Source of the DNA: JAKFEW01 sp036675505
GTDB lineage: Bacteria; Cyanobacteriota; Sericytochromatia; S15B-MN24; JAQBPE01
Assembly (NCBI GenBank): GCA_036675505.1
Contig: JAKFEW010000159.1
Coordinates: 1 to 60,479 of the forward strand
Length of the DNA: 60,479 nt
Direction of reading: 5' to 3'
Shown: in pieces, positions 28,541-36,678 of the stretch
Layout: the number at the start of each line of letters is the position of its first letter
How positions within the stretch are numbered: position 1 is the stretch's first letter
Notes under the pieces: model-generated
Seen by the model: only the letters and a program-made list of their open reading frames with translations
Told to the model about the DNA's origin: nothing
Database searches by the model: none
Program-made: the position numbers and the translations under genes

Positions 28541-28566
28541 GCCTGCTTCCCCCGCCGGGGGCAGGC
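28541..28566 (-). terminator. Hairpin after the aquaporin gene
   Basis: GCCTGC-TT-CCCC (28541-28553), loop GCC, then GGGG-GCAGGC (to 28566) forms a strong stem 11 bp past the aquaporin stop on the minus strand. No U-tract follows. It separates the aquaporin transcript from the next gene's TACAAT box. Confidence 0.45.
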
Positions 28567-28576
28567 CCGCGGGAGG

Positions 28577-29353
28577 TCAGTCCAGCGGGGCCAGCGGGCC
28601 GCTGGCCGTGCGGCGGCGGGTGACCGGCTCCGCGGGCACGGGCTTCGACTCCGGCACCACGCGCTCGAGGTACTCCGCCACCTGCGGCGGGATCAGCCAC
28701 TGGAAGAACGCCGTCGCTGCCGCGGCGCCGACCAGCTGGCAGGCGATGAAAGGCAACACGTCGACCGGGCGGATGCCGGTCAGCGTGTCGGTCAGCGCCC
28801 GCGCGGCGGTGACGGCGGGGTTCGCGAAGCAGGTGCTCGAGGTGAACCAGACCGCGCCGAAGACGTAGCCGGCGACGGCGAGGGGCAGCGCGTTCGGCCG
28901 GATGCGCGCAATGCCCCAGATGGTGGCGAACAGCCCGAACGTCGCGACGAACTCGCCGAGCCATTGCCCGGGGCCAGTCCGCACGGAGGTCGAGAGCGTG
29001 ACGGCGGGCAGCTCGAACATCAAGTTCGTGATGATCACGCCGAGGCAGCCGCCGACGAGCTGGGCCGCGACGTAGCCGGGCGCCTCTTTCCACTTGAGAT
29101 CCCCGAGGGCCGCCACCATCAGCGTGACCGCCGGGTTGAAGTGAGCGCCCGAGATCGGCGCGAACATGGCGATCAGCCCCGCGAGCACCGCGAACACGGC
29201 CGCCGCCACGGCCATGACGCCCATCGCGACGTTGCCGCCCGTTTTCATCGCGAGGATGCCGGGCCCGACGATCGCCATGAGCAGGATGGCGGTGCCCAGC
29301 GCCTCGGCGGCGAGGCGGCGGCAATAGGTGGGCTGGGCGGTTTCGGCGGCCAT
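28577..29353 (-). CDS. Aquaporin / MIP-family channel
   Basis: ATG 29353 is preceded by GAGGAGG (258 aa). Six membrane helices are apparent, with both half-helix signatures: HFNPAVT (first NPA) and CFANPAVTAAR (second NPA followed by the selectivity-filter Arg). The N-terminal EALGTAILLMAIVGPGILAM and long third loop are more like bacterial aquaporins than glycerol facilitators, though the selectivity filter cannot be judged safely. It would conduct water or small neutral solutes through the inner membrane. No glycerol genes are adjacent. Confidence 0.9.
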   Translation of the reverse strand: MAAETAQPTYCRRLAAEALGTAILLMAIVGPGILAMKTGGNVAMGVMAVAAAVFAVLAGLIAMFAPISGAHFNPAVTLMVAALGDLKWKEAPGYVAAQLVGGCLGVIITNLMFELPAVTLSTSVRTGPGQWLGEFVATFGLFATIWGIARIRPNALPLAVAGYVFGAVWFTSSTCFANPAVTAARALTDTLTGIRPVDVLPFIACQLVGAAAATAFFQWLIPPQVAEYLERVVPESKPVPAEPVTRRRTASGPLAPLD

Positions 29354-29538
29354 GGGTCCTCCTCGCGGCGAATACGCGCTTCCCTCGTTCCCGACGGGCG
29401 CATCCGGGAAACCGAGCATCGGTCGCGGCAGCCCCCAGGGGCCACCGTAATTTTCCGAACCGCGAATCCGTAGTTTGCCCGGAGAGCTTTTCCGGATCGA
29501 CGTCTGCCAGTATGGTCCGATAAGGAAAGACCACACCG

Positions 29539-30192
29539 ATGTCATTCTCGCCAACAGTGCAGGGGATGGGCGCCGTGTTCAGCGCTTGCGCCCGCCTGCG
29601 GGAGGCCACGCTGGAGCTCGACGACCAGGCCGAGGCGCTCAACGTGCTCGCCACCAACGTCGGCATCCTTGCCTCGCGCACCACGCTCGATCGGGGCGTC
29701 TACTTCACGCTCGCGCGCGAGATCGAGGACCTCGCGCGCCGCATCACGGGTACGGTGGGGCTGATGCGCGCGTGCGCCGAGAACCTCGCGCCGAGGGTCC
29801 TCGTCGGCCAGGAGCGGGCCCGGCAGGCCGGCAAGGTCCGCGAAGGCCTCGCGTTGCTGCCGGCCGGCCCGAACCGCCGGCACGTGTCAGAGGCCTTGCA
29901 AACGTTGGAAGCGACCTTCGGCGAGCTCGCGGTGCATGTGGCGCGGGCGCGTCACCTCCTGCAGGACCATTTCGAGGCGCTCGAGCGCCTGTGCCGCAGG
30001 CTCGCCGCCGTGGCCACCAAGTACCGCGTCGAGGCCGCGCGCTGCGACGGCGAGCGCGCGATCCGGGTCGGCGGGCAATGCGACACGCTCGACGCCGGGA
30101 GCGTCGCCCTGCGGGAGGTCGCCAGGATCGGCGTCCGGCTGACTGCCGCCCTCGATTGGAACGCCGACGCGCGGCTGGAGGTGGTTCGATGA
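29539..30192 (+). CDS. Soluble MCP-like signalling-hairpin protein, partner of ODP
   Basis: The 217-aa, all-helical cytoplasmic protein starts MSFSPTVQGMGAVFSACARL, with AAGGAAAG about 9 nt upstream. About residues 30-75 (QAEALNVLATNVGILASRTT, then RGVYFTLAREIEDLARR) align with the chemoreceptor tip, whose consensus is NLLALNAAIEAARAGE..GRGFAVVADEVRKLA. Several conserved residues are kept, including ALN, the RGF-like RGVYF and EI-x-x-LA. It lacks transmembrane and sensory regions. Its stop overlaps the next start (ATGA), so the two are translationally coupled. It is probably a receptor module that relays the diiron sensor's signal to CheA. Confidence 0.65.
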   Translation: MSFSPTVQGMGAVFSACARLREATLELDDQAEALNVLATNVGILASRTTLDRGVYFTLAREIEDLARRITGTVGLMRACAENLAPRVLVGQERARQAGKVREGLALLPAGPNRRHVSEALQTLEATFGELAVHVARARHLLQDHFEALERLCRRLAAVATKYRVEAARCDGERAIRVGGQCDTLDAGSVALREVARIGVRLTAALDWNADARLEVVR

Positions 30193-30959
30193 TCGGAAGG
30201 GTGCTGTTCGAGCGCGACGGCCATGCCTGGATCGCCTTCGGGCGCGACCCGGAGCGCCAGGACAGCGTCATCGACACCAACGAGTACCTGATCGTCAGCG
30301 ACGGCGAGGCGATCCTGCTCGATCCGGGCGGCACGGAGGTATTTCCGGCCGCGCTCTCGGCCATCTCGCGGCACGTGTCGCTGGACTGCATCAAGGCGTT
30401 CTTCGCGAGCCACCAGGATCCCGACGTCCTCTCCTCGTTGCCGCTCTGGATGGCCCTCAGGCCGGATGCGGCGGTCTACATGCCGAAGATCTGGTCGAGC
30501 TTCATGGCGCACTTCGGCTACGAGTACGTGCCGAACTTCCGGCTTTTGCCGGACGACGGCGGCGAGCTCAGGCTCGGCCGGCAGGGCCGCACCCTGCGCT
30601 TCCTGCCCGCCCATTACTGCCATTCGTCGGCGAACTTCAGCGTCTACGACCCGTTCGCGAAAATCCTCTTTTCCGGCGACCTGGGTGCCGCGCTCTTGCC
30701 GGACGACCACGACTCCTTCTTCGTGGAGGATTTCGATCGGCACGTCGCCCACATGGAAGGCTTCCACCGGCGGTGGATGCCTTCCAACGAGGCCAAGAAC
30801 GCCTGGGTCGCGCAGGCCCGCTCGCTCGACATCGCCATGATCTGCCCGCAGCACGGTGCGATCTTCCGCGGAGATGACGTCGGCCGGTTCCTCGACTGGC
30901 TCGAGGGCCTGGAGGTGGGCAGCGGGCTGGTGAGCTACGGGGTCCGCGTCGCGGGGTAG
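30189..30959 (+). CDS. ODP-type diiron oxygen-sensing protein (MBL fold)
   Basis: The 256-aa protein is the stand-alone MBL-type core of flavodiiron proteins without the flavodoxin domain. Candidate metal ligands are the HQDPD segment (about 77-81), PAHYCHS (about 141), LFSGDLG (about 161) and ICPQHGAIF (about 218). The usual HxExDH motif is changed to HxDxDV, as in ODP proteins known to bind O2 in chemotaxis systems of spirochaetes and others. It starts inside the stop codon of the MCP-like gene. The likely role is oxygen or iron sensing for taxis. Its 3' end overlaps the convergent terD-like gene by 25 bp. Confidence 0.72.
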   Translation: MIGRVLFERDGHAWIAFGRDPERQDSVIDTNEYLIVSDGEAILLDPGGTEVFPAALSAISRHVSLDCIKAFFASHQDPDVLSSLPLWMALRPDAAVYMPKIWSSFMAHFGYEYVPNFRLLPDDGGELRLGRQGRTLRFLPAHYCHSSANFSVYDPFAKILFSGDLGAALLPDDHDSFFVEDFDRHVAHMEGFHRRWMPSNEAKNAWVAQARSLDIAMICPQHGAIFRGDDVGRFLDWLEGLEVGSGLVSYGVRVAG

Positions 30960-31537
30960 GCCAGCGACCGCACGGTACCGACGAGCTCGCGCCAGGTCCG
31001 GCCGTGGCCCGGCTCACCCACCGCGGTCATCCGCCAGCCTCGCGCGGCGCGGTCGATGCGGGCCATGACGAGGCCGGTGTGGGGCCCCTGGGCGCCCAGG
31101 TCGTAGCGCGCCACCGCCTGGCCGCTCCGGGCGTCGGCCAGGCGGCAGAACGCGTTCGCCACGGCGCCGAAGGGCTGGCCGGAAAAGCTCGTGATCGTGA
31201 AGAGCAGCGTCGCCGCCGCCAGCGGGACCTCGGCGAGGCGCACCCGGATCCGCTCGTCGTCGCCGTGGCCGTGGCCGGTGAGGTTGTCGCCCGCATGGCG
31301 GACGCTGCGGTCGCGGGTCGCGAGCTGGCCGTACCAGGCGGCGTCGATCACGGCGCCGCGCGCGTCGAGGAGCACGCAAGAGGCATCGAGGTCGACGGCA
31401 AGAGCACGGCCCCCCAGCCAGCCCCATAGCCCCGTGGGCCTGGCCGCGTCCCAGCCGAGCCCCATCACCACCTCGTCCAGCGGGCGCGCGTCCTTCTCGA
31501 GCGAGACGCCCTGGCCCTTCTTCAAGCTGACCGCCAT
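30935..31537 (-). CDS. TerD-family protein (second copy)
   Basis: The 200-aa protein starts MAVSLKKGQGVSLEKD, the classic TerD N-terminus. Later TerD features are LGWDA, ALAVDLDASCVLLDARG, HAGDNLTGHGHGDDERIRVR and a LFTITSF strand. In this family acidic residues of the GDNxTGxGxGDDE segment bind Ca2+. Compared with its neighbour it is more divergent and Trp-richer in the first third. It is the last gene of terC-terD-terD, 24 bp after the first terD. A role in chemical or oxidative stress is known for the family; the exact activity is not. Confidence 0.88.
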   Translation of the reverse strand: MAVSLKKGQGVSLEKDARPLDEVVMGLGWDAARPTGLWGWLGGRALAVDLDASCVLLDARGAVIDAAWYGQLATRDRSVRHAGDNLTGHGHGDDERIRVRLAEVPLAAATLLFTITSFSGQPFGAVANAFCRLADARSGQAVARYDLGAQGPHTGLVMARIDRAARGWRMTAVGEPGHGRTWRELVGTVRSLAYPATRTP

Positions 31538-31561
31538 GTTCGTATCCTCCTTCGCGGGCGT

Positions 31562-32137
31562 TCAGCCGCGCACGTCGACGCCGAAGAGCTCGGCGAGGGT
31601 CCCCAGGTCGCCCGCGAGGCCGTCGCCCACGGCGCGGAAATGCCACTCGTCGTGCTGGCGCGAGACCTCGCCGAACAGCATCACCTCGTCGGACGGCGCC
31701 TGGCGCCCGAGGTCGAACCGCGTGACCTCGGCCCTGGTGCGCTGGTTCACGATCCGGATGAAGGCGTTGTCGAGCTGCGAGAAGGTCTGGCGGCGCCGTT
31801 CGGCCTCGTGGATGGTGACGGCGACGACCAGGGCTTCCACGTCCGCGGGCACCTTGCGGAGATCCACGAGGATCACCTCGTCGTCGCCGTCGCCGGCGCC
31901 CGAGCGGTTGTCGCCGCGGTGCTCGACGGCGCCGCAGGGCGATCGCCGGTTGTTGTAGAAGACGAAGTCCTCGTCGCGGCGGACCTTGCGTCCACCATCG
32001 AGCATGAACAGGCTGGCGTCGACGTCGAACGCCATGCCCGGCCGCAGGTCCCAGCCGAGGCCGATGTGGATGGCCTCGAGGCCGGGCTCGGTCTTCGTGA
32101 GCGAGACCTTGGCGCCCTTCTTGAGCGTGATGGCCAT
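31562..32137 (-). CDS. terD: TerD-family stress protein
   Basis: ATG 32137 has AAAGGAG 8 nt upstream (191 aa). It starts MAITLKKGAKVSLTKTEPGL and continues GLGWD, FDVDASLFMLD, YNNRRSPCGAVEHRGDNRSG and GDGDDEVILVDL. This includes the two-part acidic Ca2+ site typical of TerD, then IHEAERRRQTFSQLDNAFIR. It is a complete and conservative member of the family. It lies 79 bp after terC on the same strand and thus probably under the same manganese riboswitch. Confidence 0.93.
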   Translation of the reverse strand: MAITLKKGAKVSLTKTEPGLEAIHIGLGWDLRPGMAFDVDASLFMLDGGRKVRRDEDFVFYNNRRSPCGAVEHRGDNRSGAGDGDDEVILVDLRKVPADVEALVVAVTIHEAERRRQTFSQLDNAFIRIVNQRTRAEVTRFDLGRQAPSDEVMLFGEVSRQHDEWHFRAVGDGLAGDLGTLAELFGVDVRG

Positions 32138-32216
32138 GGGGAGAGCTCCTTTCACCGGGCGCGCGCCCGGGCGAGGCGCGGGCCACGCGGCCCGCGCCGA
32201 GGAAGACGACCGAGGC

Positions 32217-32891
32217 CTACCGGAGGGCCGCCAGGGCGCGCCCGCGGCCGAGGTGCCAGCCGCCGAAGGCGGCGACCACGATGAGGGGCAGGGCCTGCGC
32301 GACAGGGCCGAGGCCGCCTGTGGCGAGCCAGGCCTTCACGAGCGGATCGGCCGTGAGCATGTGCGCCGCGGTCACGGCGAGCACGCCGGCGCCCACCACC
32401 TCGAGGGCGGGCCAGCGGCGCAGCGCGCCGGTGACGACCGCGCTGCCGCCCAGCACGAGCGGGATGCTCAGGCCGAGGCCGAAGAGCAGCAGCCAGAGGT
32501 TGCCGTGGGCGGCGCCGCCCACGGCCAGGATGTTGTCGAGGCTCATGACCAGGTCCGCGAGCACGATCGCCTTCACCGCGGGCCAGAAGCCCTCCGCCGC
32601 CGCGACCTCGGCGTGATCGCCGCCGCCCTGGAGCAGCTTCCAGGCCACGACCAGCAGCACCGCGCCGCCGACCGCCTGGAGCAGCGGAACGGCCAGCAGC
32701 CAGGCCGCGATCGCCGTGAAGAGCACGCGCAGGCCCACGGCGAAGGCGGCGCCGATCAGCGCGGCGCGCCGGGCCAGCGCGGGCGGCAAGCGGCGCACCG
32801 CCATCCCGATCACCACGGCGTTGTCGCCGGACAGGACGAGGTCCACGGCGATGATGTTGAGCAAGGCCAGCCAGGGGAGCGATTCGATCAT
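32217..32891 (-). CDS. TerC-family integral membrane protein (Mn2+-linked)
   Basis: ATG 32891 follows GGAGG (224 aa). Seven or so membrane helices carry the duplicated TerC acidic motif: DLVLSGDNAVVIGMAVR (helix 1) and DLVMSLDNILAVGG (helix 4). Each has the Asp and Asn residues thought to form the metal path. TerC-family proteins of this kind (YkoY/YceF/Alx relatives) export manganese or metallate exported enzymes. The yybP-ykoY riboswitch directly upstream strongly supports a manganese role. It is the first gene of the terC-terD-terD group. Confidence 0.92.
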   Translation of the reverse strand: MIESLPWLALLNIIAVDLVLSGDNAVVIGMAVRRLPPALARRAALIGAAFAVGLRVLFTAIAAWLLAVPLLQAVGGAVLLVVAWKLLQGGGDHAEVAAAEGFWPAVKAIVLADLVMSLDNILAVGGAAHGNLWLLLFGLGLSIPLVLGGSAVVTGALRRWPALEVVGAGVLAVTAAHMLTADPLVKAWLATGGLGPVAQALPLIVVAAFGGWHLGRGRALAALR

Positions 32892-32930
32892 GACGAGACC
32901 TCCAGCGCAAGGGCGCTGAAGGAGGCCATG

Positions 32931-32974
32931 AAAAAAGCCTTCACCAGACGCCCCACAGGGTGGGCGGGTGAAGG
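32931..32974 (-). terminator. Riboswitch expression-platform terminator
   Basis: On the minus strand CCTTCACC (32974-32967) pairs with GGTGAAGG (32945-32938), with an inner GC-rich hairpin, and runs into six U (32936-32931). The first arm is also the 3' strand of aptamer stem P1, so ligand binding would block the terminator and switch terC on. Confidence 0.88.
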
Positions 32975-33072
32975 TCTCGCGCTCTCGCTGAAAGCTGCCT
33001 CGCATCCGGGCCCGGAGGCCGTGGTGACGAATGCGGGGACCGGCGATGGAGCCGGCGGCTACTCCCCTTCTT
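32970..33072 (-). ncRNA. yybP-ykoY (Mn2+) riboswitch aptamer
   Basis: The minus strand begins AAGAAGGGGAGTAGCC (from 33072) and ends GCGAGACCTTC (32980-32970). These are the two conserved ends of RF00080-type aptamers (GGGGAGUAGC and GCAAGACCUU) and pair to form P1. A CGTCACC segment typical of the metal-binding loop lies between (about 33030). The element sits between the RluA-type gene and terC, 80 bp upstream of the terC ATG, and overlaps an intrinsic terminator. The family senses Mn2+ and turns on efflux genes. Identification is from conserved bases by eye. Confidence 0.87.
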
Positions 33073-33131
33073 GGGAACCCACGGTAGAGGCTGACCAGGC
33101 AGGTGGTCAAGCCCGCCGGGTTAAGCGGGCC

Positions 33132-33995
33132 TTAAACGGCCCATTCTGCGGGCGGGGGTTCCTCGAGCGCGATGCGCGCGCCGGTGATCGGGTGGTCGAA
33201 GGCGAGGCGCCAGGCATGCAGGGCCATGAACGGCCCGCCATGCCCGTAGACCGGATCGCCCACCACCGGGTGGCCGAGGTGCGCCATGTGCACGCGGATC
33301 TGGTGGTTGCGCCCGGTCGCGAGCGTCAGCTCGAGCAGCGTGCGGCCGGGGGCCCGGGCGGCGACCCGGTAATGGGTCACGGCGTGCTTGCCGTCCGGAC
33401 GCACCATCACGCGCTGCGGGTCGTCAGGGTCGCGGGCGAGGGGCGCATCCACGACCCCGTCACCCGCCACCTCGCCCTCGACCCAGGCGAGATAGGTGCG
33501 TGCCAGGCCGCGCTCGGCGGCGGCGCGCAGCAGGACCTGGTGGGCGGCGTCGGTCTTCGCGAAGATCAAGAGCCCGGTGGTGTCGCGATCGAGCCGGTGG
33601 ACGATGCCGGGGCCGGCCACGCCGCCCACCCCGGGCCATTCCGGGATCGCATGCAGCAGCGCGTTGACGCAGCTGCCCTTCCACCAGCCGGGCCCCGGGT
33701 GGGTGGCCATCCCGCCAGGCTTGGCGACGACGACCAGGTGGTCGTCCTCGTAGCGGATCGGCAGCGGCAGCGCCTCGGGCACGGCCTCGTGCGGCCGCGG
33801 GGGCGGCGGGTCGACGACGATCCGTTGGCCGGGCGTCACGTACCGGCTGGCCTTGGCCGGGCCGCCGTCCACCGTGACGCGGCCGTCGCGCACCCAGCCA
33901 CGCACGTCCAGGCGATCGACGCCCAGGCGGGCCGCGACGAAGGTCTCGAGCGCTTGCGGGACCACGTCCGGGGGCACCTCGAAGATCAGGCTCAT
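33132..33995 (-). CDS. RluA/RluD-family pseudouridine synthase
   Basis: The 287-aa protein has an N-terminal S4-like RNA-binding segment (about 12-60: ETFVAARLGVDRLDVRGWVR, then GQRIVVDPP). The catalytic domain carries the family motif HRLDRDTTGLLIFAKT (about 130-145), with the catalytic Asp in HRLDRDT. GRNHQIRVHMAHLGHPVVGD (about 225-245) closes the active site. It is probably a 23S rRNA (RluD-like) enzyme, but RluA versus RluC/D cannot be settled here. It is immediately downstream of the M28 peptidase gene on the same strand, 19 bp apart. Confidence 0.92.
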   Translation of the reverse strand: MSLIFEVPPDVVPQALETFVAARLGVDRLDVRGWVRDGRVTVDGGPAKASRYVTPGQRIVVDPPPPRPHEAVPEALPLPIRYEDDHLVVVAKPGGMATHPGPGWWKGSCVNALLHAIPEWPGVGGVAGPGIVHRLDRDTTGLLIFAKTDAAHQVLLRAAAERGLARTYLAWVEGEVAGDGVVDAPLARDPDDPQRVMVRPDGKHAVTHYRVAARAPGRTLLELTLATGRNHQIRVHMAHLGHPVVGDPVYGHGGPFMALHAWRLAFDHPITGARIALEEPPPAEWAV

Positions 33996-34014
33996 CGGCC
34001 GCCTCGACCGGCGC

Positions 34015-35628
34015 TCAGGGGGCGAGCGCGCGGCGGCGCGCGATCAGGTGGGTCAGCTCGTCGGCGATCGCCCGATCATCGATCGGCGCGAGCCCAGACT
34101 CCGGGAACCAGCCGGCGAGCCGCTTGGCGGTCGAGTCCGGGTCCGGCCCGGTGCGGTCGTCGGTCACCAGCGAAGTCAGGCTGGTGTACTTCCCCAGCAC
34201 GGCCCTGGCCAGCAGGTCGCTGTGGTCGAGCTCGACGCGGAAGTGCGCGGCGCGGCCGCCGCCGGATCGAATCGCCGAGACCGGGCCTGCCGGGAGCGCG
34301 GCGGGCGTCATCGCGAGGGCGCGGACGGTGGCGATGCCGGTGGTGGCGATCGCCCGCGCGTAGCCCCAGTCGAAGAGCTCGGGGCGATCGAACTCGTCGT
34401 GGTAGCCGAGCCGCTCGAGGTCCTCGTCGTAGTTCAGGTGCTCGTTCAGCAGCAGGACCGGGAAGCCGGCGCCCGAGATCACCTGCCCGTCGGTGTTGTA
34501 GAGATACGACCTGGGATCCGAGAAGCCGCGGTAGAGCGGGCGATAGCCTGGCGACTGGCGTGCCGCCGCGGTCAGCGCCAGGTCCGCGAGCGCCTGGCTG
34601 CCCGGGTGGGCGCCCGGCGCGAGCTGGAAGATGCGGTCCTTCTGGCGGTTCACGCCGATCATGTCCATCACCACGACGCCCGCCACGCGCTCGCCGCGCT
34701 TCATCGCGCGGCCGAACCATTCGCGCGCGCCCGCACAATCGCCAGGGAACTCCTCGCCGTTGAGGTGCAGCAACACGATCGTGCGCGCCGGTCGCTGCCC
34801 GCGCAGCATGTGCGCGGCCTCGAGCAACGCGGCGGTGGCGCTGGCGTCGTCGTCGGCGCCGGGCACCGGCGCGTCCGTCCGGTGGCCGGCGCGGATCGCG
34901 GCGATCTTCGCCGGGGTGAGCCCATAGCCGGGCGCCTCGCGCCGCAGGGTCTCGGCGGGGTAGTCGACCGTGGAAGCGACGTCGAAGTGGTCGGCCAGGA
35001 CCACGCGCTCGGCGGAGCGGCCGGGGATGATCGCCGCCACGTTGCGGTAGGTCCGCCCGCCCCAGGTGAAGGTCTGCTCCTCGACGCGCAGGCCGAGCGC
35101 GCGGTGGTAGTCGCGCAGGTAATCGGCGACGGCGCCCAGCTGGTTGCCCGGATGGCCCATCAGGCGGTTCGTGAAGCGCGCCCTTTTACCAGGCCGGCCG
35201 GGCCAGGGGCGCTCGGCGAGGCCGCTGAACATCGCCACGGCCGCCCGGTAACGCGGCGTCGAGAAACCGCCCACGGGGGCCACCGCGGGCGCCGGGCCGG
35301 CCTGCTCGGCGAGCCGGAAGAAGCGCGCCGCCGCGCGGTGGGCCGGGCCGTGCGGGTCGGTCTCTCGCTCGGCCAGGCGCCGGACGCGCGGCGAGACGGC
35401 GCGCCAGCGCGGCACGGCGGCGTCGATCAGGCGCGCGGAGAGCGAAGGGCCGCTGGGCAGGTCGAACGCGGCGAGCACGGTGGCCCGGTCGGCCGCCGCG
35501 AGGCTTCCGCGCAGGGCCGCCACGATCGCGGGCCCGGCCGCCTCGTCCGGCATGACGGCGCCGGCCGGGCGCGCCAGCGGGTGGGCGACCAGGAGGGCGA
35601 TCGCCGCGGCGCGCGCGAGCCGCCTCAA
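34015..35628 (-). CDS. Exported M28-family zinc peptidase-like protein
   Basis: The most likely start is TTG 35628, which overlaps the TGA of the upstream gene (TTGA) and yields LRRLARAAAIALLVAHPLAR, a signal peptide (537 aa). M28 metal ligands appear in order: ADHFD (H and D), GADDDASATAALLEAA (bridging D), HLNGEEFPGD (catalytic E and metal E), VMDMIGVN (D) and GYHDEFD (H). The N-terminal 150 residues are an extra domain. Family members are aminopeptidases or carboxypeptidases. Translational coupling with the GST-like gene is inferred from the overlap. Confidence 0.8.
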   Translation of the reverse strand: MRRLARAAAIALLVAHPLARPAGAVMPDEAAGPAIVAALRGSLAAADRATVLAAFDLPSGPSLSARLIDAAVPRWRAVSPRVRRLAERETDPHGPAHRAAARFFRLAEQAGPAPAVAPVGGFSTPRYRAAVAMFSGLAERPWPGRPGKRARFTNRLMGHPGNQLGAVADYLRDYHRALGLRVEEQTFTWGGRTYRNVAAIIPGRSAERVVLADHFDVASTVDYPAETLRREAPGYGLTPAKIAAIRAGHRTDAPVPGADDDASATAALLEAAHMLRGQRPARTIVLLHLNGEEFPGDCAGAREWFGRAMKRGERVAGVVVMDMIGVNRQKDRIFQLAPGAHPGSQALADLALTAAARQSPGYRPLYRGFSDPRSYLYNTDGQVISGAGFPVLLLNEHLNYDEDLERLGYHDEFDRPELFDWGYARAIATTGIATVRALAMTPAALPAGPVSAIRSGGGRAAHFRVELDHSDLLARAVLGKYTSLTSLVTDDRTGPDPDSTAKRLAGWFPESGLAPIDDRAIADELTHLIARRRALAP

Positions 35629-36566
35629 GCGAGCGCCCCGCGGCCGTGCGGGGCCATGAAGTCGACCTCCGGGCCGATCGGCACGATGCGCGTCGGGTTG
35701 ATCTCGTTGTGCGTGGCGTAGTAGTGGCGCTTGATGTGGTCCATGTTCACCGTCTCGGCGATGCCCGGCAGCTGGTAGAGGTCGCGGACCCAGCCCCACA
35801 GGTTGGGGTAGTCCACGAGGCGGCGCAGATTACACTTGAAATGCCCATGGTAAACCGGATCGAAACGCACGAGCGTCACCCAGAGGCGCCAGTCGGTCTC
35901 GACGGGGTGATCGGCGATCAGGTAGCGGCGGGCTGCGAGGCGGGCCTCGAGCGCCTCGAGCTCATCGAACACGCCGCGCGCCGCCCGCTCGTAGGAGGCC
36001 TGGCGGGTGGCGAAGCCGGCGCGGTAGACGCCGTTGTTGATCGCCTCGTAGACCCGCGTGTTCAGCGCGTCGATCTCCGCGCGGTGGGCCTCGGGGTAGA
36101 GATCGGGGGCGTAGGCGGAGGCCAGCGCGCGGAACTCCGTGCCGAACATGCGCAGCAGATCGTCGTCGCAATTGGTCACGATCCGCCCGGTCAGCTTGTC
36201 CCAGAGCACCGGCACGGTGATGCGGCCCGTATAGGCGGGGTCGGTGGCCTTGTAGGCCTCCCACAGGAGGACGAAGCCGTTCACCGGGTCGGCGGAATGG
36301 CCGGGGCCGTCGCGGAAGGCCCAGCCGCGCGCGTCGCGGATCGGGTCGACGACGGTCATGCCGATCGCGTCCTCGAGGCCCATGAGGCGGCGCGCGATGA
36401 TCGTGCGGTGCGCCCAGGGGCAGGCCAGCGACACGTACAGGTGATACCGGCCCGCCTCGACGGGATAAGGGGTCGAGCCGTCGGCGCGGACCCAGCCTTT
36501 GAAGGCGTCCTCCTGGCGGACGAAGGTGCCGTCCGCGGCCTGTTCGGCGGGAAACTGCGCGGTCAT
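35625..36566 (-). CDS. Glutathionyl-hydroquinone reductase (YqjG/ECM4-like, omega-class GST fold)
   Basis: ATG 36566 follows GTAGGAG (313 aa). The thioredoxin-fold half carries YVSLACPWAHRTIIARRLMG, with the nucleophilic Cys of the xi/omega group, then PVLWDKLTGRIVTNCDDDLL. The helical half includes YLIADHPVETDWRLWVTLVR, FDPVYHGHFKCN and PNLWGWVRDLYQ. The enzyme reduces glutathionylated hydroquinones and so protects against quinone stress. All diagnostic blocks are present. Its stop overlaps the start of the M28 gene. Confidence 0.93.
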   Translation of the reverse strand: MTAQFPAEQAADGTFVRQEDAFKGWVRADGSTPYPVEAGRYHLYVSLACPWAHRTIIARRLMGLEDAIGMTVVDPIRDARGWAFRDGPGHSADPVNGFVLLWEAYKATDPAYTGRITVPVLWDKLTGRIVTNCDDDLLRMFGTEFRALASAYAPDLYPEAHRAEIDALNTRVYEAINNGVYRAGFATRQASYERAARGVFDELEALEARLAARRYLIADHPVETDWRLWVTLVRFDPVYHGHFKCNLRRLVDYPNLWGWVRDLYQLPGIAETVNMDHIKRHYYATHNEINPTRIVPIGPEVDFMAPHGRGALA

Positions 36567-36662
36567 GGCCTCTCCTACGCGCGGCCCCTCCGGGGCCGGG
36601 ACGCCATGGTACACCAGCGCACCCACGGCCACGAGCGGGGAACCTCCTGCAGCCTGGCGTCG

Positions 36663-36678
36663 TAAGATGGATGTTATG
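36663..36678 (+). promoter_or_regulatory. TAAGAT-N7-ATG: probable leaderless promoter
   Basis: TAAGAT (36663-36668) ends 7 nt before ATG 36676 of the L,D-transpeptidase gene, which has no clear ribosome site. An in-frame ATG at 36667 overlaps this box and is therefore less likely to be used. Confidence 0.42.

Noticed and set aside
29475..30188. Upstream extension of the ODP frame (about 238 codons)
   Set aside because: It overlaps the MCP-like gene in another frame; the ATGA overlap at 30189 gives a natural start.
31986..34763. 925-codon plus-strand frame across terD, terC, the riboswitch and the RluA-type gene
   Set aside because: It is antisense to recognised genes and a structured RNA; no family features.
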